64,000 nt of DNA from Bog-366 sp963722555 (GCA_963722555.1 CAVRNQ010000001.1:868001-932000), one strand, 5' to 3'; counted from the first letter of the stretch, positions 52,264 to 61,309 are shown. Notes: generated from the letters alone by a model not told the origin. Translations and numbers: made by a program.

Positions 52264-54372
52264 TCATGCGGGATTTGGGGCGAGCAATTCCCGCAGGGCA
52301 GTGGGAGTCTGGACGGCCGGGTGGCACGTGGAGCCTTCGCAGACCAACGCGACAGGCGCGCCGTCGAAAGACAGTTCTGGCAGCGTGGCCGCGAGTCCCG
52401 CGGGCAGTTCACGGTCCTCGACGACACCGGGCTCAAAGACAAAAACATGCTTTCCCGCGCGCGGCGCCTGGTAGGCGGCGCGGAGCAGCTCCGTCGAGCG
52501 CTCGTCGTCGGTGCGGCCTACCACCACGATATCGACCGGCGCGCGGAGGTGTTGGGCGAGCGCCAAGCCGTAGGTGGCCGCGAACAGGCCGTACTGTGCG
52601 GCCTTGGGGGCGAAGAGCGCGAGCGTGGCTTCCGCCTTCTCGCCGAAATCTTCGCGGTCTGCCAGCACGTCCAGGCGATCGAGCACCAGTGCGGCGACCG
52701 CATTCCCCGCGGGCGTGGGCGAATCCTGAAACGGCTTGCGCGGCATTGTGAGACTGCCCTGCCGGTCGGCCAGATCCTGGGCGGTGTCGAAAAACCCTCC
52801 GGCTTTCTCGTCCCAGAAACGGCGCAGGGTGATTTCCATTAGCTCCAGCGCCCGGCGGAAGTAAAAGCCCGTTCCCGTGACCTCAAAAGCGTCGAGCAGC
52901 GCGGCGATGACCAAGACCTGATCCTCCAGCAAGCCCTCAATGCGCGGCGTGCCGTCCACCAGGCTGTGGAACATGCCTTTCGCAGGCTCATAGGCTTTGG
53001 CCACCAGCATGTCGAGAGTGGCCAGCGCGCGGTCGCGCGCGCCCTCCTCGTCCAGAACGCGGTGCGCTTCGAGCAGGGCTGAAATCATCATGGCGTTCCA
53101 GCCCGTGTAGATCGTCTTGTCCACAAACGGTGTGGGGCGGCGGGAGCGCGCGTTCAGCAATTTCTCTTTACTGCGCCCCAGAATTTGCTCCACCTCCTGG
53201 GTCTCCAAATTCATCCGGGCAGCGATGGCCTCGAGTGGCTGGTCGATAAACAGCACATTTTTCGCGGGGTTCTGGTGCATCTCGCCCTGCGGGTCAACCT
53301 GGTAGTAGAGGGCCGCCACCTGGGCCTCGCGCTCGTCGAGCACGGCGCCCAATTCCTCCCGCGTCCAGGTGAAGTAGTCGCCGTCGTCGTCGAGGCTCGA
53401 GTCGGCGTCCTGGCTGGCGTAAAAGCCCGTCTCGGGATGGGAGAGCACGCCCTCCACAAAAGAGAGAATGCCCAGGGCAATCTCCCGGAAGAATTCGTTG
53501 CCGGTGATCTGGTAGGCGCGCAAATAATTGCCCAGCAGGCCGGCGTTATCGTAAGACATCTTCTCGAAGTGCGGAACGATCCAGCGCTCGTCCACCGAGT
53601 AGCGGTGGAAGCCGCCGCCGATCTGGTCGTAAACACCGCCCCGTCCCATGCGCTCGAGCGTCGTCGTGACGACCGCGAGCAACCTCTCCTGGCGGGTTTC
53701 GAGGTACGCGTCGAGCAGCAGGTCGAGCGCACTGGGGTGCGGGAACTTGGGCGCGGCGCCGAATCCGCCGTATTGCGCATCGAACCTGCCGCTGATGCTC
53801 TCCACAATGGCCTTCACGACCTCTTCGTTGGCCTCGCCCGCGCCTTGTTCAAAGCGTTCCAGATTGCTCAGGGCTTCAGCAATCTTTCCCGCGCTCTCGT
53901 GAATCTGCTCGCGGTGGGTCTGGTAGTTGTGCGCCACAGCTTCCAGCAGGCGCTTCATGCCCGGGCGGCCGGAGTGGTCTTCGGGCGGGAAATAGGTGCC
54001 GCCATAGAAAGGTTTGCCGTCGGGAGTAAGAAACGCCGTCAGCGGCCAACCTCCCTGGCCCGTCAGCACACCTACCGCCGCCTGGTAACGCGTGTCGATA
54101 TCGGGGCGCTCGTCGCGATCGACTTTCACGGGGATGAACGACTCGTTGATGAGGCGCGCCACCTCCGCGTTCTCGTAACTTTCGTGGTCCATCACGTGGC
54201 ACCAGTGGCACCAGACGGCGCCGATATCCAGCAGGATGGGCTTGTCCTGCTGGCGCGCCTGCGCGAAGGCTGCCTCGCTCCACTCGCGCCATTGCACGGG
54301 TTGGTGCGCGGCGGAGCGCAGATAGGCGCTGGCCGCCTGCGCCAGCTCGTTGCCGGGTTTCTCAGGGTTCAT
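52264..54372 (-). CDS. YyaL/spermatogenesis-associated-20 like protein with thioredoxin domain
   Basis: 702 aa from ATG at 54372 (MNPEKPGNELAQAASAYLRS). DUF255 thioredoxin-like domain at the N-terminus with the CxxC Cys55/Cys58 in GAVWCHWCHVMDHESYEN, then an (alpha/alpha)6-barrel-like region (GWNAMMISALLEAHRVL, NPAKNVLFIDQPLEAIA). Family role is unresolved, although the two domains suggest a redox-linked sugar or polyol enzyme. It converges with the kinase gene and lies 98 bases downstream of the DUF2203 gene. Confidence 0.9.
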   Translation of the reverse strand: MNPEKPGNELAQAASAYLRSAAHQPVQWREWSEAAFAQARQQDKPILLDIGAVWCHWCHVMDHESYENAEVARLINESFIPVKVDRDERPDIDTRYQAAVGVLTGQGGWPLTAFLTPDGKPFYGGTYFPPEDHSGRPGMKRLLEAVAHNYQTHREQIHESAGKIAEALSNLERFEQGAGEANEEVVKAIVESISGRFDAQYGGFGAAPKFPHPSALDLLLDAYLETRQERLLAVVTTTLERMGRGGVYDQIGGGFHRYSVDERWIVPHFEKMSYDNAGLLGNYLRAYQITGNEFFREIALGILSFVEGVLSHPETGFYASQDADSSLDDDGDYFTWTREELGAVLDEREAQVAALYYQVDPQGEMHQNPAKNVLFIDQPLEAIAARMNLETQEVEQILGRSKEKLLNARSRRPTPFVDKTIYTGWNAMMISALLEAHRVLDEEGARDRALATLDMLVAKAYEPAKGMFHSLVDGTPRIEGLLEDQVLVIAALLDAFEVTGTGFYFRRALELMEITLRRFWDEKAGGFFDTAQDLADRQGSLTMPRKPFQDSPTPAGNAVAALVLDRLDVLADREDFGEKAEATLALFAPKAAQYGLFAATYGLALAQHLRAPVDIVVVGRTDDERSTELLRAAYQAPRAGKHVFVFEPGVVEDRELPAGLAATLPELSFDGAPVALVCEGSTCHPAVQTPTALRELLAPNPA

Positions 54373-54470
54373 GGAGGCTCTCGTGTTCGTCTCTGGGGAC
54401 AGCGCCTGGGGGGTGGCGCCACCCTCTTTCCAGCCCCTGCCGCTCCGCCCGGGTACGGCCAGCCGCACAC

Positions 54471-54920
54471 CTACTGCAGCCGGGGACCTTGGGGTGGCGT
54501 GGGGTCGGAGTCGGGCTTATCAAGCGGCTTGCGCCCGGAGAATCCTTCGTCGATGCCATGCCAGAAGGCGACGCGTTCCTCGCCAAGTTTCCAGCACAGG
54601 TAAACCTCTTCCCCTTCGAGGAGGCTGGGAAAATCCACCAGCCCCTCGTCGAGGTCCTTCACCACGCAGCCGGTGTCCTGGATCCGGTTGACGATTTCCA
54701 GCAGCCGCGCCGCGGCCTTGTCATGCTCGGATCGCTTCCGGAGCAGCTCGCCAAAGGGCGGGAAGGTGCCGCCCAGCACCATGATGCGCGACGCGGCCTG
54801 CATCAACTCGCCCTTGAAGGCCTCGATCTTCCGCTTCTCGCCGCGCGCTTCCTCGAGCCAGGGCGTGATTCTGGGCAGAAGTTTTTCCGCTTCGCGACGA
54901 TCGAAATATTTCTCGGCCAT
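54471..54920 (-). CDS. DUF2203 family protein
   Basis: 149 aa from ATG 54920 (MAEKYFDRREAEKLLPRITP). Matches the short helical DUF2203 pattern: N-terminal F-ARELLP-like helix, a long coiled segment (EARGEKRKIEAFKGELM), and the C-terminal block VKDLDEGLVDFPSLLEGEEV, YLCWKLGEERVAFWHGIDEGF, in which W and H are highly conserved. Function unknown. An upstream ATG at 54944 adds eight residues. Confidence 0.85.
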   Translation of the reverse strand: MAEKYFDRREAEKLLPRITPWLEEARGEKRKIEAFKGELMQAASRIMVLGGTFPPFGELLRKRSEHDKAAARLLEIVNRIQDTGCVVKDLDEGLVDFPSLLEGEEVYLCWKLGEERVAFWHGIDEGFSGRKPLDKPDSDPTPPQGPRLQ

Positions 54921-55011
54921 GGGATGCAGGGGTGCAAGGCGCACGCGGAAGCCTTTCCAGTCGAGTCGCCCACCGGCCCGGCCGCCACCTGGTCAGGCGC
55001 GCCTGGCGCGG

Positions 55012-56121
55012 CTATTTGATTTCCAGCATGCGATTCAAACCCTCAAGCGCCCAGCGTTTGGTTTCCGGGTTGACGCTGACCCGGTTGACCACCTGCCCGG
55101 ACAGCAGGCTCTCCAGCGTCCAGCAGAGGTGCTGGGGCGAGATGCGATACATCGTGCTGCACATACAAACACAATCGTCGAGCGGGACCACGCGCCGGTC
55201 CGGGTGTTCCCGGGCCAAGCGCCGAATCATGTGGATTTCCGTGCCTACGGCCCAGGCGCTCGCCGGCGGGGCTTCCACGACGCGCTTCAGAATGTACTCC
55301 GTCGAGCCCACCTCGTCCGCCAACTGGCAGACCTCCCACGCGCACTCGGGATGCACAATGACTCGGATGCCCGGATAAGTCTTGCGTACGCGCTCGACGT
55401 GCTCGGGGCGGAAACGCAGATGCACGGAACAGTGCCCCTTCCACAAGTAGATGCGCGCCTGGCGAATCTGCTCGTCGCTAAGCCCGCCGTTCTCTGCGAG
55501 CGGATTCCAAACCGCCATCTTCTCGAGGGGAATTCCCAGCCCGTAGCCCGTGTTGCGGCCCAGGTGCTCGTCGGGCAGGAACAGCGCCTTCGCGCCACGC
55601 GCCAGCGCCCACTCCATGATCTTGCGGGCGTTCGAGGAGGTGCAAACCGCGCCGCCCTTCCTCCCCACGAAAGCCTTGATGGAGGCGGTGGAGTTGATGT
55701 AAGTGACCGGCACGATCTTCCCGGTATTCGCCGCTTCGAGGCCCTCCCAGCAGACCTCCACCTGCTCGAGGTCCGCCATGTCGGCCATCGAGCAGCCGGC
55801 GTGCAGGTCAGGAAGCGTGACGATCTGGTGTTCGCCGCTCAGGATGTCAGCGCTCTCCGCCATGAAGTGAACGCCGCAGAAAACGATGTATTTCGCCTCG
55901 GGGTGGCTGGCGGCGAGCTGCGAAAGGCGCAGCGAATCGCCGCGAAAGTCGGCGAACTTCACCACCTCATCGCGCTGGTAGTGGTGCCCCAGGATCACCA
56001 GCCGCGCGCCGAGTTGCGCCTTGGCGCGGGTGATGCGCGCATCGATCTCCGCTGCCGAGAGCTCCACGTAGCTCTCAGGAAGCAGGTTTAAAGTTGCCGT
56101 GCCCATAATTGCCCTGCTCAT
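55012..56121 (-). CDS. nadA: Quinolinate synthase A
   Basis: Condenses iminoaspartate with DHAP to quinolinate in de novo NAD synthesis, using a 4Fe-4S cluster. Cysteine positions typical of NadA: Cys110 in DLHAGCSMADM, the Cys in VIVHPECAWEV and a Cys in LDDCVCMCSTMYRI. Substrate region ILGHHYQRDEVVKFADFRGD at 44-63. 369 aa. nadB and nadC are not in the window. Start at 56121 or 56106 (both ATG). Confidence 0.96.
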   Translation of the reverse strand: MSRAIMGTATLNLLPESYVELSAAEIDARITRAKAQLGARLVILGHHYQRDEVVKFADFRGDSLRLSQLAASHPEAKYIVFCGVHFMAESADILSGEHQIVTLPDLHAGCSMADMADLEQVEVCWEGLEAANTGKIVPVTYINSTASIKAFVGRKGGAVCTSSNARKIMEWALARGAKALFLPDEHLGRNTGYGLGIPLEKMAVWNPLAENGGLSDEQIRQARIYLWKGHCSVHLRFRPEHVERVRKTYPGIRVIVHPECAWEVCQLADEVGSTEYILKRVVEAPPASAWAVGTEIHMIRRLAREHPDRRVVPLDDCVCMCSTMYRISPQHLCWTLESLLSGQVVNRVSVNPETKRWALEGLNRMLEIK

Positions 56122-56298
56122 ATTCTAGCCTAAGAACCGGGACCCGGGGTTCGGGATTCGGGTCCGCTTTGTCGTCCCGCGTCCGCAGGACCAGACGGTC
56201 CCACTTCGGAAATCACATCTTCCCCCGACGCATCCCCAACCCCGAGTCCCGGGCCCCGGATCCCGAGTCCCGAGCGCCTACCCCCGAGTCCCGAACTA
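56122..56298. repeat. GAGTCCCG microrepeats between nadA and moaA
   Basis: The plus strand contains repeated variants of CGAGTCCCG(A/G) at 56243-56290 (for example CCCGAGTCCCGGG, CCCGAGTCCCGAG, CCCGAGTCCCGAA), with the inverted form CGGGATTCGGG near 56152. The pattern suggests slipped-strand amplification. No gene. Confidence 0.6.
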
Positions 56299-57285
56299 TT
56301 ACCCCCCAATGTAAACCATGGTGCGCGAAGGCTGAATGAAATCCAGCTCGTTGATACGGTGGCCGGGCTCCTTCTGGTGCACCACTTTCTCCATAAACAT
56401 CGCGATGTCGTGGTCGGTCGAGCCATTGCGAACCAGGTGCCGGACGTCGTGCTCGCGCAGCGAAAAGAGACAGGTGCGCAGCTTGCCGTCCGCCGTCACC
56501 CGGATGCGGCTGCACTGCCCGCAAAAAGGGATCGAAACGGGCGCAATGATGCCGAGCTCGCCCTGGCCGTCCGCAAACCGATAGCGCAGCGCCGTTTCAC
56601 TGGGGGAGAGGCGGGGAATTTCGATAAGCGGAAACACGGGCTGGATCGCGTCCACAATCTCCTTTGCCGTAACCACCAAATCCCGCTTCCAAGTGTGGTC
56701 GGCGTCGAGCGGCATGAATTCAATGAAACGCACCACGATGTCGCGGCGGCGCGCCAGGCGCGCGAAATTCACGATCTCGTCGTCGTTGAAACCGCGCACC
56801 AGAACGATGTTGACCTTCACCGGGCGCAAACCCGCTTCCAGAGCGGCGTCGATGCCGGCCATTACTTTTTCGTAGGAGCGCGGCGTGCGCGTGATTCTCG
56901 CAAACTTTTCAGGATGCGTCGAATCCAGACTGACGGTGACGCGCGGCGCACCCGCGGCCGCCAGTTCCCGCGCCATCTCCGGCAGCAGGTAGCCGTTGGT
57001 GGTCACCGCGACGTCATCCAAGCCGTCGATCTGGCGCAGGCGCGCGATGAAATCCACGACCCCCGCACGCAGCAGCGGCTCGCCGCCGGTTACACGGATC
57101 TTGCGAATTCCCAGGCCCACCAGCACGCGGCTGAGCCGCAGGAATTCATCCCAGGTCAGGAGGTCCCGGTGCGGAAAGTAGTTTTTCGGATCGGCGGACT
57201 TGCAGTAGACGCAACTAAAGTTGCAGCGGTCCGTCACCGAGATGCGCAGGTCGCGAATTTCGCGCCCGAGTTTATCGCGCAGCAT
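56299..57285 (-). CDS. moaA: GTP 3',8-cyclase (molybdenum cofactor)
   Basis: Radical-SAM enzyme for the first step of Moco synthesis. I use ATG 57285 (MLRDKLGREIRDLRISVTD). The N-terminal cluster has Cys21, Cys25 and Cys28 in CNFSCVYCK. The C-terminal cluster is in PFCGQCSRIRVTADGKLRTC. The protein ends in the conserved Gly-Gly (MVYIGG). 328 aa. An upstream 54-codon open extension is probably leader. No other moa gene is adjacent. Confidence 0.95.
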   Translation of the reverse strand: MLRDKLGREIRDLRISVTDRCNFSCVYCKSADPKNYFPHRDLLTWDEFLRLSRVLVGLGIRKIRVTGGEPLLRAGVVDFIARLRQIDGLDDVAVTTNGYLLPEMARELAAAGAPRVTVSLDSTHPEKFARITRTPRSYEKVMAGIDAALEAGLRPVKVNIVLVRGFNDDEIVNFARLARRRDIVVRFIEFMPLDADHTWKRDLVVTAKEIVDAIQPVFPLIEIPRLSPSETALRYRFADGQGELGIIAPVSIPFCGQCSRIRVTADGKLRTCLFSLREHDVRHLVRNGSTDHDIAMFMEKVVHQKEPGHRINELDFIQPSRTMVYIGG

Positions 57286-57388
57286 GATTCCGCCAAGCCC
57301 GGCTGCGAGCCAGCAGCCCTCAGCGCCAGCCGGGAGAAGAGTTATTCCCTTGCTGTCTTTCCCTTCGCCCCAGACAAAAATACCGGCT

Positions 57389-57426
57389 CGTGTTTGGAGC
57401 CAGCGGCATTCTCCTTTCCAAACACG
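57389..57426 (-). promoter_or_regulatory. Hairpin in the moaA leader
   Basis: CGTGTTTGG and CCAAACACG form a perfect 9-bp stem with a 20-base loop that contains AAAGGAGAATG. It lies about 100 bases upstream of moaA. No T-run follows. I cannot match it to the known Moco riboswitch consensus. Confidence 0.4.
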
Positions 57427-57591
57427 GGAGGCGACGCGATTTCTCACGTCACCCTATCGGCCCACCGCCCCTGGGATTTTGAGGTTCCGTTAGCGCTGCG
57501 GGCTCGGAGAACACTCTTCATCCTAACTTATTCGATGCATTGCAACAAGGCGGGTTACGGGCAGGATAGAAACGCCGGCGTGGGGAGGTCA

Positions 57592-58788
57592 TCACTCCAT
57601 GCGGAAGACGAGCCAGGTAATGTCGTCGTGCTGCCGGGCTGTGCCGGCGAAGGCCTCGACGGCGGACGTGAAACGCTCGAGGGTGGCGGCGGCGCTCTCC
57701 GGGGGCGTGGCTCGAAGGAGGTCGAGCAGGCGGGCTTCGCCGAATTCCTGGTCATGTTCGTTCACGGCCTCAATGACGCCGTCGGTGTAGATAAGCAGCA
57801 GGTCGCCAGGCGCGAGCGTAGTCGAGCCCGAGGGAAAACTCGTTCCGGGATTGATGCCGAGCGGCAGGTCGCCTTCTTCCAGGCGCTCGAGTTCGCCCGA
57901 GGCTCGGCGCAGGATGGGCACGTTGTGACCGGCACGGATGTAAGTAAGGGCGCGCGTGGCGGGATTGAAATCCGCGAAAAAAGCGGTAGTGAAGCGGCGG
58001 CCGCCCAGGCTGTGGGCGCAAGCGTAATCGTTCATGCGCGCGACGATGTCGGGGAGCGGGGTGGCGCTGCTGGCCACCGTCCGCAGGCTGGCCTGGAAAG
58101 TGGCCATGAGGAGGGCGGCGGGAACGCTCTTGCCGGCTACGTCGGCGACGACCAGCAGCAGGCGCTCGGCAGCGCGCGCCGGGGCGGCGCCGTCAAGCAA
58201 GAAGGCGTCGTAGTAATCACCTCCCACGGTATTGGCGGGGCGCGAGGAAAAAGCGATGTCCACGCCGGGCACGCGCGGCGGCGTCTGCGGCACCAGCCAG
58301 TGCTGGATTTCGCGCGCGATTTCGAGGTCGCGCTTCATGGTGACACGATCCGCGAGCTCGAGCGCGAGCAGAAACACCAGTGCGCCCACCGCCAGCAATA
58401 CTTCCAGCAGGTTGTCGGGCACGCTCACCTCTACGTGCCCCGCGCCGATGCCGGCCCGGCTCTTGGTGATGGCCAACAGCACGAATAACAGCGCCAGGAG
58501 CAGGAAGACGCGCCGCGCGGGCGAGAGCTTCATGAGCATCGCCCAAAAGAGCAGTTTCGAGACCCGGAAGAAACGGCGCGCGCCTTTTTCCTTGTTGAGC
58601 GCTTCCCAATCGATCTCGCGCGTGTACAGCCTGTAGCTGGCGCGCGCTTCGGAGAAAAACTGCGACCAGAGGGCTTGAATCTCCACACCGTCGGAAACGC
58701 GGTCCCAGAAACTGCCCGCGCGATGCGCGGCGCGGCTCAGCATCTCAAGCAAGCCTTGGCCCTTCGCTGGCTGGGGCGGGGACGACAT
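57592..58788 (-). CDS. RsbU/SpoIIE-type PP2C protein phosphatase, membrane-anchored
   Basis: 398 aa. N-terminal cytoplasmic segment, two TM helices (about 92-108 and 126-146), then a short coiled linker with EIAREIQHWLVPQTPP and a PPM domain: FSSRPANTVGGDYYDAF, LLVVADVAGKSVPAALLMA, LIYTDGVIEAVNEHDQEFGE and HDDITWLVFRME. Metal-binding aspartates are in place. Such phosphatases usually dephosphorylate an anti-anti-sigma factor. No STAS or anti-sigma gene is adjacent, so the partner lies elsewhere. Confidence 0.92.
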   Translation of the reverse strand: MSSPPQPAKGQGLLEMLSRAAHRAGSFWDRVSDGVEIQALWSQFFSEARASYRLYTREIDWEALNKEKGARRFFRVSKLLFWAMLMKLSPARRVFLLLALLFVLLAITKSRAGIGAGHVEVSVPDNLLEVLLAVGALVFLLALELADRVTMKRDLEIAREIQHWLVPQTPPRVPGVDIAFSSRPANTVGGDYYDAFLLDGAAPARAAERLLLVVADVAGKSVPAALLMATFQASLRTVASSATPLPDIVARMNDYACAHSLGGRRFTTAFFADFNPATRALTYIRAGHNVPILRRASGELERLEEGDLPLGINPGTSFPSGSTTLAPGDLLLIYTDGVIEAVNEHDQEFGEARLLDLLRATPPESAAATLERFTSAVEAFAGTARQHDDITWLVFRME

Positions 58789-58803
58789 AGGAGATGATTA
58801 TAG

Positions 58804-58925
58804 CAGGCTGCTGAAGAAGAGCACCTGTCATGCTGAGCGCAGCGAAGCATCTCGCCTTGGTTCGGCCCTTTCACGCAAGAACCCAGAGCGAAATTCTTCG
58901 CGGAGTTTACCCTGAGCGGCGGGGG
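58804..58925. repeat. Partial CAGGCTGC MITE-like copy
   Basis: CAGGCTGCTGAAGAAGAGC, then CCTGTCATGCTGAGCGCAGC and AAATTCTTCGCGGAGTTTACCC. It resembles the left end and centre of 6143-6276, but no right end is seen. It lies between htpX and the RsbU-like gene. Confidence 0.5.
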
Positions 58926-59019
58926 GGCTGGTGCTCGGTTGGACTCGGGCCTCCCCTCTCCCCCTGGGGGGTGAAGGGGCCGCGGACCAAAGGCGGAATG
59001 GTTACGAAGGAACGGGGCC

Positions 59020-59880
59020 TTACACGAAGTCCCGGCCGATCAGCCGTTCGATACGCTTGCGGATGGGCGGGTGCGTGGAGAACAGGCTGGAAAACATTTC
59101 ACCTGAGGTGAGCGGCTGATAGATGTACATGTGCGCCATGTTCGGTGAGGCCTGCAGGGGGATGCGCTTCGCCCACTTGTCGATCTTGTCGAGAGCGCGG
59201 GCCAGACCTTGCGGGTTGCCGGTGATGCGGGCGCCGGTCGAGTCAGCCTCGTATTCGCGCGAGCGCGAGATGGCGAGCTGAATGAGCATGGCCGCGAGCG
59301 GCGCCAGAATCATCATGGCGAGGGCGGAAAGCGCGCCGCCCCGCCGGTTGTTGCCGCGACCGCCCCCGCCGCCAAATCCGAACAGTTCCGCGTACCAGAT
59401 CATGCGCCCGATCATGGTGATGGCGCCGGCCATCGTGGCCACCACAGCGCTGATCAGGATGTCGCGATTCTTCACGTGCCCGAGTTCGTGGGCGAGTACG
59501 CCCTCGATTTCCTCATCGTCGCAGATTTCGAGAATTCCGCGCGTGACCGCCACAGAGGCGTGGTTGGGGTTGCGGCCCGTGGCGAAGGCGTTGGGCGAGT
59601 CAGTGGGAATCATGTAGATCTTGGGAACAGGGATGTTGGCCTTGGCGGCCAGGCGTTCAACGATCTGGTAAATGCGCGGGCTGTCCTCGCGCGCGATGGG
59701 CTGCGCGCCGGACATCTTCAGCGCAAGCTTATCCGAGAAGAAATAGGTGCCCAGGTTAAAGACCGCAGCAAGCACGAGGGCAAACATCATCCCATTCTGC
59801 CCGCCCCACCATTCGCCGATAACCAGCAGCAGGCCCGTCATGCCCGCGAGCAAGATGGTTGTCTTGAGATTGTTCCACAT
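59020..59880 (-). CDS. htpX: Membrane zinc protease HtpX
   Basis: M48 protease for quality control of inner-membrane proteins. 286 aa. Two N-terminal TM helices (about 8-23, 29-47), zinc site HELGH (131-135) and downstream EYEADSTGA with the third ligand Glu, two further hydrophobic segments (about 145-168, 186-204). The Gly/Arg-rich loop (FGGGGGRGNNRRGG) is a common insertion in the family. Upstream, on the same strand, is the VapC-like gene. Confidence 0.96.
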   Translation of the reverse strand: MWNNLKTTILLAGMTGLLLVIGEWWGGQNGMMFALVLAAVFNLGTYFFSDKLALKMSGAQPIAREDSPRIYQIVERLAAKANIPVPKIYMIPTDSPNAFATGRNPNHASVAVTRGILEICDDEEIEGVLAHELGHVKNRDILISAVVATMAGAITMIGRMIWYAELFGFGGGGGRGNNRRGGALSALAMMILAPLAAMLIQLAISRSREYEADSTGARITGNPQGLARALDKIDKWAKRIPLQASPNMAHMYIYQPLTSGEMFSSLFSTHPPIRKRIERLIGRDFV

Positions 59881-59935
59881 CTTTTTCCTTCCCTTTGGCC
59901 CCTACACTTGTTAGATGCTGGCCGAGGCTTGCAAG

Positions 59936-60355
59936 TCACTCCCAGTGTCGCAGTAGCCGAGTGCTTCCAGACCTAGTCAGGTTGAAGAGTTTCTCATCTG
60001 CAGTCACAAAGTCTGCGCCAGTCTCACGTGCCAAGGCGAGGTAGAGGCCGTCGTAGACGGAGTGCCGAAATCGCAGGGCCAAGTCGAAAGCTGCGTCAAC
60101 CAGTTCTCCGACAGGGTGCAGAGGAATTCCCAGATCCTTAAACTCGTGCTGCAACCTTATCGCTTCCCCTGCGGGCAAGAGGCCGCGCATCACTCTCTTC
60201 CACAAAGTGCTGCCCACTTCCACGGGAAGTATCTCGGGGGCAAGTAGTCGAATGCGTTTCGCCGTCCACGCCTGAAATAAGGCTGCGGCCTTGTCACTGT
60301 CTGCCTCGGCCAGAAGCCACTTGGCGGCGACGCTGGCGTCGAGCACAATGTTCAT
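59936..60355 (-). CDS. PIN-domain toxin, VapC family
   Basis: 139 aa. PIN ribonuclease fold with the acidic residues Asp6 (MNIVLDASV), Glu46 (PVEVGSTLW), Asp102 (YDGLYLALA) and Asp120 (TADEKL). All four are present. VapC toxins cleave tRNA or rRNA. The start overlaps the antitoxin stop by 4 bases (ATGA at 60352-60355), as expected for a TA operon with the antitoxin first. Confidence 0.93.
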   Translation of the reverse strand: MNIVLDASVAAKWLLAEADSDKAAALFQAWTAKRIRLLAPEILPVEVGSTLWKRVMRGLLPAGEAIRLQHEFKDLGIPLHPVGELVDAAFDLALRFRHSVYDGLYLALARETGADFVTADEKLFNLTRSGSTRLLRHWE

Positions 60356-60606
60356 CGGCTGTCCCGGTCTTCGCGAATCAGATCGACACTATCGGGCTGG
60401 TTGGGGTACTTCTTGGCGATCTCTTCTCGTATCTTGTCGATCCTCTTCATCGCCCTAGCCGCACCGGCCCGGCGGCGGGCCATCTCCTTCTTGTCGGCAA
60501 GCATCGCGAGAAACTCCGCATTGAGGCTGCGCCCGTGGCGCTTGGCATCTCGCCGCAGCACGGAATAGTCGGCTTTCGGTATGTTCCGCACCGTAATATT
60601 GGGCAT
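60352..60606 (-). CDS. Antitoxin, FitA/VapB-like ribbon-helix-helix
   Basis: 84 aa. N-terminal FitA-type ribbon-helix-helix MPNITVRNIPKADYSVLRRD, then AKRHGRSLNAEFLAMLADK, and a charged C-terminal tail that should thread into the PIN toxin. Autoregulation is supported by two TGATATCA palindromes 20 bases upstream of its start. Confidence 0.9.
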   Translation of the reverse strand: MPNITVRNIPKADYSVLRRDAKRHGRSLNAEFLAMLADKKEMARRRAGAARAMKRIDKIREEIAKKYPNQPDSVDLIREDRDSR

Positions 60607-60625
60607 GGACCCTCCAGAATCCTGA

Positions 60626-60644
60626 TGATATCATTGTGATATCA
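60626..60644. promoter_or_regulatory. Double TGATATCA palindrome, putative TA operator
   Basis: TGATATCA occurs twice, at 60626-60633 and 60637-60644, separated by TTG (11-base spacing, about one helical turn), upstream of the antitoxin start at 60606. The layout fits cooperative ribbon-helix-helix binding. Confidence 0.75.
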
Positions 60645-60656
60645 CCTTGGAAAGGG

Positions 60657-60839
60657 TCATGCGAAAAGAGAGGAGGCGGGCGGTTCGACATCGGCAGAAA
60701 GGCAACCCTCGATCGCTTCGTGGACACTCGCCATCAGCTCTTCCATGGTTTCGCCCTGCGTGGCGCAGCCGGGAATCGCCGGCACCTCGGCCCAATACCC
60801 ACCCTCTTGGGCTTCATGGACGACAACCTTGATCTTCAT
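60657..60839 (-). CDS. HicB-like solitary protein
   Basis: 60 aa with the HicB-type partial RNase H-like fold: MKIKVVVHEAQEGGYWAEVP, then AIPGCATQGETMEELMASVH and EAIEGCLS. No HicA-sized gene is present on either side (68 bases upstream, 50 downstream to the antitoxin), so it is an orphan. It is on the same strand as the VapBC-like pair, whose operator lies directly after its stop. Confidence 0.8.
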   Translation of the reverse strand: MKIKVVVHEAQEGGYWAEVPAIPGCATQGETMEELMASVHEAIEGCLSADVEPPASSLFA

Positions 60840-60907
60840 TCGCCCTCCTTGATCAAACCTCTTGTGCCCGTTCTAGGACTAGGGGGCACCGTAGCTACTG
60901 CGGCCTG

Positions 60908-61297
60908 CTAATGGCCCTTACTATCCCGCAACCACCAAAGGATTACGCCGCCGAAAAGGAGCGCAGGGAGAGAATAGGTTATGGCCAACTCAAAAAAATA
61001 GAATAAGTTCCTTGTCGCACTTTGTGCGAAAAAACATACGATGGTAACCCAGCCTGCCATCCCGATCAGCACCCATAGCCTTTTGCGCCGCACGATGGTT
61101 TCAGGTTCAACCCTTGCGAAGAACTCCCGCGCCTTAAACCAAACTCCCAAGCATATGCATGCGACCAAGAACAGACCGCACAGAATCAACAGCATTATCA
61201 ACAGAGCCTGCCACCAAGAAAGGTGGTACTGTTCGGTCAGAAACCTGTAAACGAAGATTACCAGATACTTTCCATACTTCTCCACTCCCTCTCCCAC
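60908..61297 (-). CDS. Small three-TM membrane protein, function unknown
   Basis: 129 aa. Hydrophobic segments at about 29-52 (ALLIMLLILCGLFLVACICL), 73-90 and 101-122. The loop between the first two is basic (AREFFARVEPETIVRRKRL). No recognised family. It lies 12 bases downstream of the HEPN/DUF4145-like gene, so it may be co-transcribed with it. Confidence 0.6.
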   Translation of the reverse strand: MGEGVEKYGKYLVIFVYRFLTEQYHLSWWQALLIMLLILCGLFLVACICLGVWFKAREFFARVEPETIVRRKRLWVLIGMAGWVTIVCFFAQSATRNLFYFFELAITYSLPALLFGGVILWWLRDSKGH

Positions 61298-61309
61298 GTC
61301 GCGGTTCCT

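Noticed and set aside
53185..54603. 472-codon plus-strand ORF opposite the YyaL-like gene
   Set aside because: Antisense shadow of a conserved gene. The composition follows codon-position complementarity, with no motif.
54673..56091. 472-codon plus-strand ORF opposite nadA
   Set aside because: Shadow of nadA and the DUF2203 gene.
56359..58488. 709-codon plus-strand ORF opposite moaA and the RsbU-like gene
   Set aside because: Antisense to two well-supported genes and spans their spacer. No domain or start signal recognised.
60840..60907. HicA partner of the HicB-like gene
   Set aside because: The spaces on either side are too short for a HicA gene and contain no suitable reading frame.
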